From a virus, in IMG/VR virus record IMGVR_UViG_3300006789_000047, positions 1 through 44,245 of that record: DNA of 44,245 nt; one strand, written 5' to 3'. Shown here piece after piece: positions 5,520-14,630 of the stretch. Under the pieces are notes generated by a model. That model was not told where the DNA came from. It saw nothing but the letters and a program-made list of their open reading frames with translations, and ran no database searches. Position 1 is the stretch's first letter; each line of letters opens with the position of its first letter. The position numbers were made by a program, and so were the translations under genes.

Positions 5520-6284
5520 TTACACTTTTATAAAGTTAGAAGAATTAAAGTAGTTATCAATTTTTTCAGTCCATTTAGTATTACCTAAATTGCTCCCAAG
5601 CGTCTGTATAAAGGAGCATCTATACTCTTCGTAATGAACACACCTTGAAGGAAGTGTTGCGTGGAAGGCCAGTAAGTCTAAGCCTTTAATAAATTCATTT
5701 TCACTGGTGGTTAGACCCTCGGAAAAAGGATTTAAAATTAAGGTAACATTGCCAGAACTCCAATTATCTAAAGTAGTTATTTCCTCAGTGTATTCTTCGC
5801 TCCATCTTAAGTACTGTCTGAAGGTTTTGTATATTATTAAATAGTAAGGATCATCGTGAGACCTTTGATGTTGAGAAATTATATTAAAAATGTTATTTGA
5901 AAAAAAATCATCTGCGTCAGTTCTCGATATGGATATAGGGACTCCTTCATATTTTTTTTTAAAATCTTCATCAAAGTAATGAATGCAACTATCAGAGAAT
6001 ACTTGTTCACTAGAGCATTCGATTAATTTAGCCCACTTCGGAAAATAAAACATATCCAAAATACTTTTAAACCTTTTGCTGTATAATAAAAATACTTCAA
6101 ACGTATCTTTAGACTTTTGTTCTTCGTAAAATTTAGAAGTGTTATTAACCCAATAGTTTACTATATCGAAAATTCGATCTTCATATAGTTCGTAATTTTT
6201 ATTATAAATATTTTTTAATAAATCTTGCTCCGAATGATATTCTGACAAGTCCCAAGCTAAAGGAGTTATAAATACATGATGCAT
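5520..6284 (-). CDS. Glycosyltransferase-like protein (rhamnosyltransferase-like), copy 2
   Basis: A 254-residue paralogue of the neighbouring gene. Shared features are the MHHVFIT start, the FEVFLLYSKRF strand, and ISISRTDADDFFSN (117-130) with the DADD acidic cluster. The C-terminal third differs and is shorter than in copy 1, which may give another acceptor specificity. Its ATG shares one base with the stop of the methyltransferase-like gene upstream (TAATG), so the pair is probably translationally coupled. Likely a cytoplasmic sugar transferase; substrate unknown. Confidence 0.55.
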   Translation of the reverse strand: MHHVFITPLAWDLSEYHSEQDLLKNIYNKNYELYEDRIFDIVNYWVNNTSKFYEEQKSKDTFEVFLLYSKRFKSILDMFYFPKWAKLIECSSEQVFSDSCIHYFDEDFKKKYEGVPISISRTDADDFFSNNIFNIISQHQRSHDDPYYLIIYKTFRQYLRWSEEYTEEITTLDNWSSGNVTLILNPFSEGLTTSENEFIKGLDLLAFHATLPSRCVHYEEYRCSFIQTLGSNLGNTKWTEKIDNYFNSSNFIKV

Positions 6285-7063
6285 TACGTTGGGTCGTTTT
6301 TACTACTTTCTATTGCGGCGTATAAGTCTTTATATGTCCAACTTTTAGAATCCTTTAAAGTGAATAGGTATAAATTTTGAACGCTCTTTTCTATATTTAG
6401 AAAATTTTCTACAATATTATACTGAGGTCTCCAATTATGATCTTCCCCCGGCTTTGGGCCGAAATCATGAATTAATATTTTTGTATTAGGGGAATTGAAA
6501 TGACACCATTTTATGCAATTTAAAGCTGTAGCCGCCCGATACCTTCCATCTACTAAAATCAAATCTACCTTCTTATCTACTTCATAGATAAAAGATTGAT
6601 ATTTAATATGGCTTAAACCCTTTGAATTATTACAGTGCCCCCAATCATACTCTAGAGCTTCGCCCACTTCACCTCTTTCGGAATCTTCATTTATGTAGGT
6701 TGATTTAGAGTCTGTATCGTTAATTGGAACATGATACATCTCAAGTTTTTCTAATACTTCTTCTCCGAAGTCTACACCTATACAAAACTTAGTTCTTTCT
6801 ACCCACTCTTTATCATGCTCTATAGAATATATCTTTTTAACTCTATTTTTTTCTTCCGTCACATATGGGGATACATTTGCTAAGGGGTTGATATCATTTA
6901 AATGTAATACGTCGTTTAATTTGTATCTTATATTTCCACAAGCCATATAAGTACTGCCGCCTCCTCCAAACTCTAGATAAGTTTCACAGCTATTTAAGCA
7001 CTCACTAAAAAAAATGAGCTCATCTTCTTCCATAACTGGATGAACTATTGGATGCATTGACAA
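6284..7063 (-). CDS. Class I SAM methyltransferase-like protein
   Basis: A 259-residue protein with a Rossmann-type layout. Motif I is YLEFGGGGSTYMA (29-41), a glycine-rich SAM loop. YSIEHDKEW (79-87) ends the second strand with an acidic residue that would hold the ribose. DLILVDGRYR (167-176) is the motif-IV region, followed by ILIHDF. This arrangement resembles methyltransferases encoded among sugar-modifying genes. Its place beside two glycosyltransferase-like genes suggests it methylates a sugar, but the acceptor cannot be read from the sequence. Confidence 0.6.
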   Translation of the reverse strand: MSMHPIVHPVMEEDELIFFSECLNSCETYLEFGGGGSTYMACGNIRYKLNDVLHLNDINPLANVSPYVTEEKNRVKKIYSIEHDKEWVERTKFCIGVDFGEEVLEKLEMYHVPINDTDSKSTYINEDSERGEVGEALEYDWGHCNNSKGLSHIKYQSFIYEVDKKVDLILVDGRYRAATALNCIKWCHFNSPNTKILIHDFGPKPGEDHNWRPQYNIVENFLNIEKSVQNLYLFTLKDSKSWTYKDLYAAIESSKNDPT

Positions 7064-7064
7064 A

Positions 7065-7253
7065 TTAAGAGTCTTCTTCGAAGAGGCGTGACCTGTTTAC
7101 TACCTTTAAGCACTCGTAAGCTAAGTTATTAATTTTTTGAAAATCTATAGAGTCTTCAGAATCTGATTTGCAGTGCTTAAAAGAAACGTCAAGAATTTTT
7201 TCGATTTTTTGCTTTAACTTTTCTTGTTCTTTTTTTTGGCTTGAGTTCTTCAT
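7065..7253 (-). CDS. Small charged hypothetical protein
   Basis: 62 residues, lysine- and glutamate-rich at the N-terminus (KKEQEKLKQKIEK, probably helical), ending in an acidic EEDS. The start overlaps the 3' end of the metallopeptidase gene by 65 bases in another frame, which is long, so a later start is possible. Its stop lies one base from the next gene. No known family. Confidence 0.4.
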   Translation of the reverse strand: MKNSSQKKEQEKLKQKIEKILDVSFKHCKSDSEDSIDFQKINNLAYECLKVVNRSRLFEEDS

Positions 7254-7521
7254 TTTGCCTCCAACCTTGTTGGTATAAAAATTTGCTTACCGCATTCGCA
7301 AATTGAGTTACGTTAACTTCTGTCTTGTCCCAAAAAAATGCGTGGGTAAATTCATGTATGCAAGTATTAAGTAAACCTTTTTTCCCTCTAGGGTTTATAT
7401 ACATTTTAGGTTCCTTTTCATTTGGATTGTAACAAATCCCTTCGCATTCACGAGGTTTTTTCAGAAAAACAGAATATTCTACTTCTTGAGAATTTTTAAA
7501 CTTAAAGTCCGGTTTATCCAT
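7189..7521 (-). CDS. HExxH metallopeptidase-like protein
   Basis: 110 residues. HEFTH (56-60) is a zincin active-site motif: two zinc-binding histidines and the catalytic glutamate. It lies in a helix preceded by GLLNTCI, as in SprT-like and related small phage metallopeptidases. The third zinc ligand is not obvious. The last 20 residues are very basic (KPKKRTRKVKAKNRKNS), suggesting nucleic-acid contact. It is the first gene of the minus-strand block and diverges from the zinc-ribbon gene at 7587 across 65 bases. A protease or a structural zinc protein are both possible. Confidence 0.55.
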   Translation of the reverse strand: MDKPDFKFKNSQEVEYSVFLKKPRECEGICYNPNEKEPKMYINPRGKKGLLNTCIHEFTHAFFWDKTEVNVTQFANAVSKFLYQQGWRQNEELKPKKRTRKVKAKNRKNS

Positions 7522-7572
7522 ATTTTTTCCCTTACTTTCCGTCCACTTTTTTTTGATTTTTTGTAGTTTTTA

Positions 7573-7580
7573 CTGTATAT
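7573..7580 (+). promoter_or_regulatory. CTGTATAT motif (variant putative late promoter)
   Basis: 14 bases before the start at 7587. CTGTATATATG reads CATATATACAG on the other strand, so the shared divergent region may serve both directions. Confidence 0.35.
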
Positions 7581-7586
7581 ATGTAA

Positions 7587-8078
7587 ATGCTTAAAATTTA
7601 TTGCAAAAGTTGTGGCTCTCCAAGTGGGTATACACTTGAAAAGCCTAAGTTTTGCCAAGGATGTGGACAACCTTTTGGGGAATTAACTTCTTCCGCTAAA
7701 ACCTCTATACAAAAGCCCGTTAGAAAGTTTGAAAAAAGAAAAGTAGAGGTAGAAGTTGAAGAAGAGACGTTTATAGAAGAAAGTGAAGAGAGAGTTCCCG
7801 ACTTAGATCGTCTTGACGTGGAAATACAAGCTAAAGGACCAAGAACTCAAACTTTGCAGCAGCTTTCTGAAGCGGAAGTTAGCGAGTATGATCATTCGTT
7901 AAATTTACCCAGAGATGAAAGGTCTTCTAAGGAAATATTTGAAGAGTATCAAATGGAAGCGGGAAATAAAAATCCCAACAGAGACGCCACTTTTGCAAAA
8001 AGTAACACGGCTTCAAGTTCAGGCTCCCCCCCCAGAAGGTCTCCCAAAAAAAGAGGTAGACCTAAAAAAAATAAATGA
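7587..8078 (+). CDS. Zinc-ribbon protein with AT-hook-like tail
   Basis: 163 residues. An N-terminal zinc ribbon (C6, C9, C23, C26; CKSCG and CQGCG knuckles) is followed by a long acidic, probably disordered middle and a basic end, SPKKRGRPKKNK, whose RGRP core is an AT-hook that binds the minor groove of AT-rich DNA. It overlaps the sigma-like gene by ATGA, so the two are likely made together. A DNA-binding accessory to transcription or packaging is plausible from this pairing but not shown. Confidence 0.6.
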   Translation: MLKIYCKSCGSPSGYTLEKPKFCQGCGQPFGELTSSAKTSIQKPVRKFEKRKVEVEVEEETFIEESEERVPDLDRLDVEIQAKGPRTQTLQQLSEAEVSEYDHSLNLPRDERSSKEIFEEYQMEAGNKNPNRDATFAKSNTASSSGSPPRRSPKKRGRPKKNK

Positions 8079-8776
8079 ACAAAAGGGGAAGAAAGAGCAA
8101 AGATCACAAAGAGTTTGTTGATGTAATCGATCTCATAAATACCGAAATCTATAAGAGGAGAAATAGATGGAATCTCGGTATTTTAGCTTGGATGGATTTT
8201 GAAGACGTGGCTCAGATTATAAGGTTCCATATTTTTAAAAAGTGGCACTTGTATAATCAGAAGAGAAAACTCGCGCCTTGGGTAAATAGGATAATAACTA
8301 ATCAAATAAAAAATTTGATTAGAAATAATTATTCTAATTTTGTTAAACCCTGCGTAAAATGTGCTGCCGCAGAAGGAGACGACGATTGCGCTATATATAA
8401 AAAACAGTGCAATGACTGTCCTTTATTTAAAAATTGGGAAAGGAATAAGAAAAGCGCGTTTGAAACAAAAATGCCAGTTCCCCTAGAGCATTACTCTCAA
8501 GAATTATATGTTGCGTCTTCAAACGTTTCAATTGATATAGAAAAAGCTGCTAGTAATCTTCACGAAAGAATGCGTGAAATCCTTAAGCCAAATGAATGGA
8601 TCGCTTATAAATTTTTATATATAGAGAACAAAGACGAAGAAGAAGTCGCCTCTTTAATGGGATTTAAAACAACTGAAAAAAATCGAAGCCCCGGATATAA
8701 ACAAATAAAGAACTTAAAAAAATCAATCGTCAAGAAAGCTAAACTAGCTATTGAAAATGATGAGGTGGATATATGA
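8075..8776 (+). CDS. Phage sigma-like factor with Cys-rich insert
   Basis: 233 residues. Residues about 31-86 match sigma70 region 2: DFEDVAQIIRFHIFKKW, then APWVNRIITNQIKNLIRNN, the -10-binding helices of ECF-type factors. Residues about 152-225 look like region 4 (NEWIAYKFLYIENKDEEEVASLMG, then a basic helix). Between them lies C93, C96, C105, C112, C115, a zinc-finger-like insert unusual for sigma factors. Position between a DNA-binding protein and the packaging genes, with ATGA overlaps on both sides, fits a late-gene sigma analogous in role to T4 gp55. It probably directs host RNA polymerase to late promoters. Confidence 0.65.
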   Translation: MNKRGRKSKDHKEFVDVIDLINTEIYKRRNRWNLGILAWMDFEDVAQIIRFHIFKKWHLYNQKRKLAPWVNRIITNQIKNLIRNNYSNFVKPCVKCAAAEGDDDCAIYKKQCNDCPLFKNWERNKKSAFETKMPVPLEHYSQELYVASSNVSIDIEKAASNLHERMREILKPNEWIAYKFLYIENKDEEEVASLMGFKTTEKNRSPGYKQIKNLKKSIVKKAKLAIENDEVDI

Positions 8777-9870
8777 GCGATTCAATCGAGCTAACTGAAG
8801 AGCAAAAAGAATTAATACTAAACGAGTGGAATGGAAGACCAAACAGTCCGCCCGGAATAAAAGAATTAACGTCTTTAGCTTTCCCCGCTATAGAAGAAAA
8901 GTATAAAGATGGAAGAAGTAAGTACGGAAGAGCCGTTAAGACATTTCTAGCGACTAGAAAAATAAAAGCTCACGGTGCTCACGAATACCAAGGAAAAATA
9001 ATAGAATTAACTGAAGATCATAAACAGTTTATTGATAACAACGCTTCAATGATGAACGCTCAAGAAATGGCTAGAGTATTATTTGCCGATAATACATTAT
9101 CTAATCTTAGTTCTGAGGCTAGAGTAGTAAACGAATATATAAAAACTTTAAATAACACCCCCGTATTTTCAGACCCACAAGAAGTCCCTACTGGGATATA
9201 TCAACCACCGAAAGCTTTCGAAGAATGTCTGGAGAAAATACATAAATATGTTCCTATGGGAATTAAAAATGAGAAGCTCACCCCAAAACAAAAAAAGGAT
9301 GTTACGAGTCTCATAGGTTACTTAAGCACTCATAGATTCTCCCATCAAGTCAACAACCTACAAACAGAGCAAGATAGAGAATTGTTTGAAAGCAGCTTTG
9401 TCAGGTACACTTACGACAAGGGGGACTTATCTCAAGAAGAGGTGGACCAATATGTTATTTTGTCTACAGAAGTTATTATCGCTTCCAACATTCAAGCCCG
9501 AATAGAGCATTTACAAAATTTATTGGAAAACTCGGCAAACGATACTGAGGGAAGAAGAATTTCAATGTCGTTAGTTCAAGCTATTGGAACGGCTCAAACA
9601 GAGTATAATCAATGCGTTGGAAGACAGCAGAAATTATTGGGGGATTTAAAGGAAAAAAGAAGCGACAAATTAAAAAAAGAAATAAAAGAAAACGCTAGTA
9701 TTTTAAACTTAGTACAAATGTGGAAGGAGGAAGAATCAAGGAAAAGTATGATACAACTAGCAGAAATAAGAAAAAAGGCCGTAAAAGAAGAAGTGGAAAG
9801 ACTATCGACTTTAGATGAAGTAAAAGCTAGAATCCTCGGAATTAGTGAAGACGAGGTGTTAAATGGCTAA
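8773..9870 (+). CDS. Candidate terminase small subunit
   Basis: 365 residues, mostly helical. Residues 1-75 and 76-125 each begin with an LTEEQKE/LTEDHKQ phrase and look like tandem helix-turn-helix units, while residues 230-365 are long charged helices (oligomerisation). It lies two genes upstream of TerL in the same overlapping unit, the usual place for the DNA-recognition subunit. It is longer than most small terminases (often 100-200 residues). I assign it by context and helical repeats, not by a recognised motif; another DNA-binding protein is possible. Confidence 0.4.
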   Translation: MSDSIELTEEQKELILNEWNGRPNSPPGIKELTSLAFPAIEEKYKDGRSKYGRAVKTFLATRKIKAHGAHEYQGKIIELTEDHKQFIDNNASMMNAQEMARVLFADNTLSNLSSEARVVNEYIKTLNNTPVFSDPQEVPTGIYQPPKAFEECLEKIHKYVPMGIKNEKLTPKQKKDVTSLIGYLSTHRFSHQVNNLQTEQDRELFESSFVRYTYDKGDLSQEEVDQYVILSTEVIIASNIQARIEHLQNLLENSANDTEGRRISMSLVQAIGTAQTEYNQCVGRQQKLLGDLKEKRSDKLKKEIKENASILNLVQMWKEEESRKSMIQLAEIRKKAVKEEVERLSTLDEVKARILGISEDEVLNG

Positions 9871-10810
9871 ATGCGAAATTTGCGAAAAAGAATTTAAAAA
9901 TGATCGTGGTCTACACGCTCATATTAAGGCTCATAAGCTCACCGTAAAAGATTATTATTATAATCAGTTCCCAAGGAAAGATTTATATACTAATGAGTTT
10001 ATAAATTTCAAAAATAAAGATCAATATTTGAGCGCAGACTTTAATAATAAAATTAATATGAAGAAGTGGCTTAAAGCTCAGCCAGAAGATGAAGCTAAAA
10101 AGTATATAAAAAGTATTTTAACTAAAAGAAAAAGTAAAAAAAATTTAAAATTTTTACCATCACAAATAGAACTTAGAACTATCGTCGCTCCCCCAATACA
10201 ATACTATAATAATTTATTTAAGGATTATTACTCTTTGGCTGAAGAGCTTGGCTTTGACAATAAGTTCAAATTTTTACCAAAAGAGAAAATAATCAGAGGC
10301 TCAAAATATAAACATGACGAATATTCCATTCTCGTTGATACGAGAGAACAAAAGCCTTTAGACTTTAATTTTTTTATCGAAGTGGCTACCTTGCCGTTCG
10401 GAGACTATGCGTTTAGCGATTCAGAATTAAGTTGCAATTGTTACATCGAAAGGAAATCTTTAAATGATTTCATAGGAACCTTGAGCGGTGGATATGAAAG
10501 ATTTAAAAATGAAATAGAAAGAGCTTTAATTGAGGATTGCTATTTAATCGTAGTTGTCGAAAGAAATTTAAATGATTGTAAATCATTTAATTACTTAAGT
10601 GAAATAAAAAAGAAAATGTCTACCCTAAAAGTAACTCCAGAATATATTTTTTATAATGTAAGAGAGTTAATGCAAACCTATAAAAAGTTCCAATTTTTGT
10701 TTGTAGAAGATAGAAAAGAGTCCGTCAGAGTAATAGAAAAAATATTTACTTCTGGATGCGTATTTAAAGATATAGATTTACAATACGCTTACGACACTAA
10801 ATTATTATAA
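9863..10810 (+). CDS. C2H2 zinc finger-ERCC4 nuclease fusion
   Basis: 315 residues. A C2H2 finger (C4, C7, H20, H24) is followed by a basic linker and an ERCC4/XPF-type nuclease domain from about 152: VDTREQ (158-163), GDY (180-182) and IERKSLNDF (195-203) with E196, R197, K198 and D202. These match the family pattern GD...ERKxxxD, where the acidic residues bind metal and cut branched or flapped DNA. No helix-hairpin-helix domain is seen. It overlaps the previous gene by 8 bases and shares TAATG with TerL, so it is probably made with the packaging motor and may trim branches before packaging. Confidence 0.75.
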   Translation: MAKCEICEKEFKNDRGLHAHIKAHKLTVKDYYYNQFPRKDLYTNEFINFKNKDQYLSADFNNKINMKKWLKAQPEDEAKKYIKSILTKRKSKKNLKFLPSQIELRTIVAPPIQYYNNLFKDYYSLAEELGFDNKFKFLPKEKIIRGSKYKHDEYSILVDTREQKPLDFNFFIEVATLPFGDYAFSDSELSCNCYIERKSLNDFIGTLSGGYERFKNEIERALIEDCYLIVVVERNLNDCKSFNYLSEIKKKMSTLKVTPEYIFYNVRELMQTYKKFQFLFVEDRKESVRVIEKIFTSGCVFKDIDLQYAYDTKLL

Positions 10811-12627
10811 TGTGGTATGCGCCTGAAAAATATAATGACGATTTTAAAAACGTCAATGAAGAGCTTCTAAAACTAAAGGGCGACCTTAACAATAAAGAGG
10901 CTAAAATTTCTTTAGCCAAATTCCTATACGCTAACCCCGGATTAACTACAGAGTTAATTTCCGGAATTAAACTCGCGCCCTTTCAGGAGGTCACCTTGAA
11001 AGCGATGATGAATAGAAACTTTTCCATGTGCGTTTGGGGTCGTGGCGTTGGCAAGACTTTTATAGCTTCTATATTTTGCTTTTTACAATGCATATTTGAA
11101 CCGGGAACAAAGATACTTATCGCTGGTCCAACATTTAGAACTGCTAGGTTTATTTTTAATAATTTAGAGAAAATCGTTGATACAGAAGGGGCTAGATTAT
11201 TAGCTCAATGCTTCGGAGCAAAATCTAAAAGAAACGATCAGTATGAGTGGATAATTAATGGAGGGTCTATAACCGCGATTCCCCTCTCTGGAGAAAAGAT
11301 TCGTGGTTTTCGCGCTAATGTATTAGTCCTTGACGAGTATTTGCTCCTCCCCGAAGAAACAATTAAGACAATTCTCATGCCCTTCTTGGTAGCACCACAA
11401 GACATGAAACAGAGAATTGAAATTAGAGAGATGGAAGATCAGCTAATTAAAAGTGGAGATATGAAAGAGGAGGATAGAATGGTCTTTGAAAATAACTCTA
11501 AAATGATAGCTCTTTCTTCTGCTAGTTATACATTTGAAAATCTATATAAGACTTATAAAGATTGGACTACTAATATTTATTCTAAAGAGATGAATTCTGA
11601 AAGTAAATATTTTATTTCTCAATTAGCTTGGGACGCTATCCCAGAGCACATGATTGATAATACAATTATTGAAGAAGCTCAAGCTGGAGGAACTTCGGAC
11701 GCCATGTTTAGGAGGGAGTATTGCGCTGAATTTACCGATGGAAGTGATAGTTATTTTAGTGCAAAGAAAATGCATGAATGTACTATAGAAGATGGAGATT
11801 CCCCTACCGCAAAAATAGTTGGAGACTCAGATAAAAAATATATACTTGGAATTGACCCAAGCTTTAGTAATAGCCCCGCTTCAGATTATTTTGCTATGGC
11901 TATAATTGAATTAGACGACGAAACTCAAACTGGAACATTAGTTCATAATTACGCTGTGGCGGGAGGGGATTTAAAAGATCACATGAACTATATGGAACAT
12001 GTAATTTCCAATTTTAATATAGAGCTAGTAGTGATCGATAATGCCGGTTACCAATTCATAGATAGCTGTAATGAATCTGACAAATTTAAAAATAAATTAT
12101 CTTTCATAGACTTTAATAGTGATGCAGAAGGTATAGACTATGAGTTAATGATTAAAAAAGCTAGAAGGCAATATAATGTAAGCAATGGGGCTATTTGTTT
12201 TAAACAAGTTTTTACAACCAACTTTATTAGAATAGCCAACGAACATTTACAGGCTAACATTGACCATAAGAGAATTTGGTTTGCCTCAAGGGTAACCGCC
12301 AATAATGGAGCTTTTAATAAATATTCTTCCAAAAAAGTTAATTTAAAATTAATTTCAGAAGACTCAATTTTAGAATTTATAGAAACTCAAGACGCTTTAA
12401 TTCACCAAACAAAAAAACAATGCGCTTTAGTAGAGGTTAAAAGCACCGCTAAAGGGACTCAGACGTTTGACCTTCCACAACACTTAAAACGCTCAACAAG
12501 CGCAAATAGAGCTAGAAAAGATAATTATACGACTTTAATGTTGGCAAATTGGGGGGTAAAATGTTATTACGATATGATATCTGCCCCTAATGAAGAAGTG
12601 GCTACATTTATTCCTAAGTTAATTTAA
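10810..12627 (+). CDS. terL: Terminase large subunit
   Basis: 605 residues, a normal length. ATPase: Walker A WGRGVGKT (76-83), preceded by the adenine-motif region LAPFQEVTL; Walker B VLVLDE (171-176); coupling region near IALSSAS (233-239). RNase H-like nuclease: ILGIDPSFSN with D349, ELVVIDNAGY with D410, and RKDNYTT with D571 as the likely metal-binding acids. Both halves are intact. It drives ATP-powered DNA packaging into the prohead through the portal at 12650 and cuts the concatemer. Confidence 0.92.
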   Translation: MWYAPEKYNDDFKNVNEELLKLKGDLNNKEAKISLAKFLYANPGLTTELISGIKLAPFQEVTLKAMMNRNFSMCVWGRGVGKTFIASIFCFLQCIFEPGTKILIAGPTFRTARFIFNNLEKIVDTEGARLLAQCFGAKSKRNDQYEWIINGGSITAIPLSGEKIRGFRANVLVLDEYLLLPEETIKTILMPFLVAPQDMKQRIEIREMEDQLIKSGDMKEEDRMVFENNSKMIALSSASYTFENLYKTYKDWTTNIYSKEMNSESKYFISQLAWDAIPEHMIDNTIIEEAQAGGTSDAMFRREYCAEFTDGSDSYFSAKKMHECTIEDGDSPTAKIVGDSDKKYILGIDPSFSNSPASDYFAMAIIELDDETQTGTLVHNYAVAGGDLKDHMNYMEHVISNFNIELVVIDNAGYQFIDSCNESDKFKNKLSFIDFNSDAEGIDYELMIKKARRQYNVSNGAICFKQVFTTNFIRIANEHLQANIDHKRIWFASRVTANNGAFNKYSSKKVNLKLISEDSILEFIETQDALIHQTKKQCALVEVKSTAKGTQTFDLPQHLKRSTSANRARKDNYTTLMLANWGVKCYYDMISAPNEEVATFIPKLI

Positions 12628-12630
12628 TTT

Positions 12631-12638
12631 GTGTAAAT
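12631..12638 (+). promoter_or_regulatory. GTGTAAAT motif (putative late promoter)
   Basis: 19 bases before the portal start, directly after the TerL stop. No Shine-Dalgarno is seen in the remaining space. Confidence 0.45.
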
Positions 12639-12649
12639 AAAATAGAATC

Positions 12650-14629
12650 ATGAAAAAAGGCGATAAAACGAATAAAATTTCTGAAAACGAAACAAGTGGT
12701 TCTATCGAACCTAAAAAAACTACGAGAAGGAGGAAAAGCCCTGCTAACGCTACGCCACTAATGGCCTCTTTAGAGGAAGCTACCGCTTCTGCAGGAGACG
12801 GCACAAGAACGAGGAGAAATGCGGCTTCTTATATTGAGAGAACTAATAGGTTTACAAATATTGACCAAGGGATGATCCCTTTTAAGTATTCTGCAGGAGG
12901 ATACGGTAACACTTCTAATATTGACGTTAAAGACACGGTCATTTTGTGCCAAAAAGCTTATTACAACTTTGCTTCTTTTAGGAACACTATTGATTTAATG
13001 ACTGAATTTTCAGTTAACAATATCTATTTAAAGGGTGGAACTAAAAAGTCTAGAGATTTCTTTTATGCTTTTTTTGATAAAATAAATTTATGGGATTTTC
13101 AAGATAAGTTTTTTAGAGAATATTATCGTTCAGGGAATGTATTTATTTATACCTATTTTGGGAAAATGAATAAAGGAGAGATAAAAAAAATTACGCAGCT
13201 TTATGCTAAGGATAATTTAGACTTCCCTTTAAAGTATTCAATTCTTAATCCCGCAGATATACAATACGGAGGAAATACCGGCTACATGGTTGGTAAGTAT
13301 TTTAAAATTCTTAACGTTCACGAACTTCAAAGGCTTAGGAATCCACAAACCGAAGAGGACAAAAAGCTTTTCGAGGCTCTACCTAAAACGGCAAAGATAC
13401 AAATAAAGCAAAAAGCTAATATCGTATCTTTACCTTTAGAAGAGGATAAAATAAGTACCGTATTTTATAAACGGCAAGATTATGAACCGTTTGCTGTTCC
13501 TATGGGATACCCAGTAATGGATGACATTAACTGGAAAGCCGAACTTAAAAAGATGGATATGGGTATAGCAAGGACAATGCAACAAGCAATCCTTCTTGTG
13601 ACTATGGGGGCAGAACCAGAAAAAGGTGGAATCAATCAGCAAAATTTACAAGCGATGCAGCAGCTTTTTGAAAACCAATCAGTTGGAAGAGTTCTTATCG
13701 CTGATTATACGACTAAAGCGGAATTTGTAATTCCTAGAATTGCGGACTTATTAGACCCTAAAAAATATGAAGTAGTTGATAGAGATATCTTGAATGGGTT
13801 AAATAATGTTTTATTTGGTTCTGAAAAGTTCGCTAATCAATCTGTAAAATTAAATGTATTTGTCGCTAGACTAAACCAAGCTAGAGAATCTTTTATTAAT
13901 CAATTTCTTTTACCAGAAATGAAAAAGATTTCAAAAATGCTTGGGTTTAAAGGGTTTCCAGTTCCCCACTTCGACAACATTGATTTAAAAGATGACGTTT
14001 TATGGAACCGAATTATGGCTCAATTAATTCAATATGGTGTTCTTACTCCAGAAGAAGGAATTGAAGCTATCGATACTGGAAGATTACCTGACGCAGAAAG
14101 CTCTAAAATGTCTCAAGAGAAATTCAAGAACTATAGAGATGACGGTTTATACGAACCAATTACTGGTGGACCAAACACTCAGAAAGAATTGGCTCAAATA
14201 AGTCACGAGCAACAGGAAGAAAAAATTAACTCAAATCCAGTTGGAAGACCAGCGGGGACTTCAGCCCCCCAAACCACTAAAAAAGTTACTCCGATTGGAG
14301 AACGAGCCGCTAAAGAAGATAAATTTGTTTTTAACAGGGTGGTAGAAAATATGACTTTAGCTCAAAAATTGAGTTCAAAAGTAGAATCCTCCTTGAAAAG
14401 AAAGCACAAAGTAAAAGAGTTAACTGAAGCTCAAATTTCGATAGTCGAAAGTATTACAGAGTTAATCATAATAAACGAAGAGCCCGAAAATTGGGCTAAA
14501 AAAGTAAAAGCTTATATTGATAAACCTGAAGATAAAAATTTAGAAAGAGTTGAGCAAGTCACTTCTATAGCCTGTGAGCATCAAGTAAATCCATATTTAG
14601 CAGGAATTCTTTTAGCGAGTAGTAAATAA
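12650..14629 (+). CDS. Portal protein
   Basis: 659 residues, directly after TerL. Residues 1-60 are basic and low-complexity. The core (about 90-460) has the alternating helix and strand layout of portals, with a run after DRDILNGLNNVLFGSEKF typical of the stem and crown region in phage portals. The last 150 residues are charged and helical. It would form the dodecameric ring at the head vertex through which DNA passes. No catalytic motif is expected. Assigned by size, position and composition together; an adhesin or head-completion protein is much less likely. Confidence 0.8.
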   Translation: MKKGDKTNKISENETSGSIEPKKTTRRRKSPANATPLMASLEEATASAGDGTRTRRNAASYIERTNRFTNIDQGMIPFKYSAGGYGNTSNIDVKDTVILCQKAYYNFASFRNTIDLMTEFSVNNIYLKGGTKKSRDFFYAFFDKINLWDFQDKFFREYYRSGNVFIYTYFGKMNKGEIKKITQLYAKDNLDFPLKYSILNPADIQYGGNTGYMVGKYFKILNVHELQRLRNPQTEEDKKLFEALPKTAKIQIKQKANIVSLPLEEDKISTVFYKRQDYEPFAVPMGYPVMDDINWKAELKKMDMGIARTMQQAILLVTMGAEPEKGGINQQNLQAMQQLFENQSVGRVLIADYTTKAEFVIPRIADLLDPKKYEVVDRDILNGLNNVLFGSEKFANQSVKLNVFVARLNQARESFINQFLLPEMKKISKMLGFKGFPVPHFDNIDLKDDVLWNRIMAQLIQYGVLTPEEGIEAIDTGRLPDAESSKMSQEKFKNYRDDGLYEPITGGPNTQKELAQISHEQQEEKINSNPVGRPAGTSAPQTTKKVTPIGERAAKEDKFVFNRVVENMTLAQKLSSKVESSLKRKHKVKELTEAQISIVESITELIIINEEPENWAKKVKAYIDKPEDKNLERVEQVTSIACEHQVNPYLAGILLASSK

Positions 14630-14630
14630 G

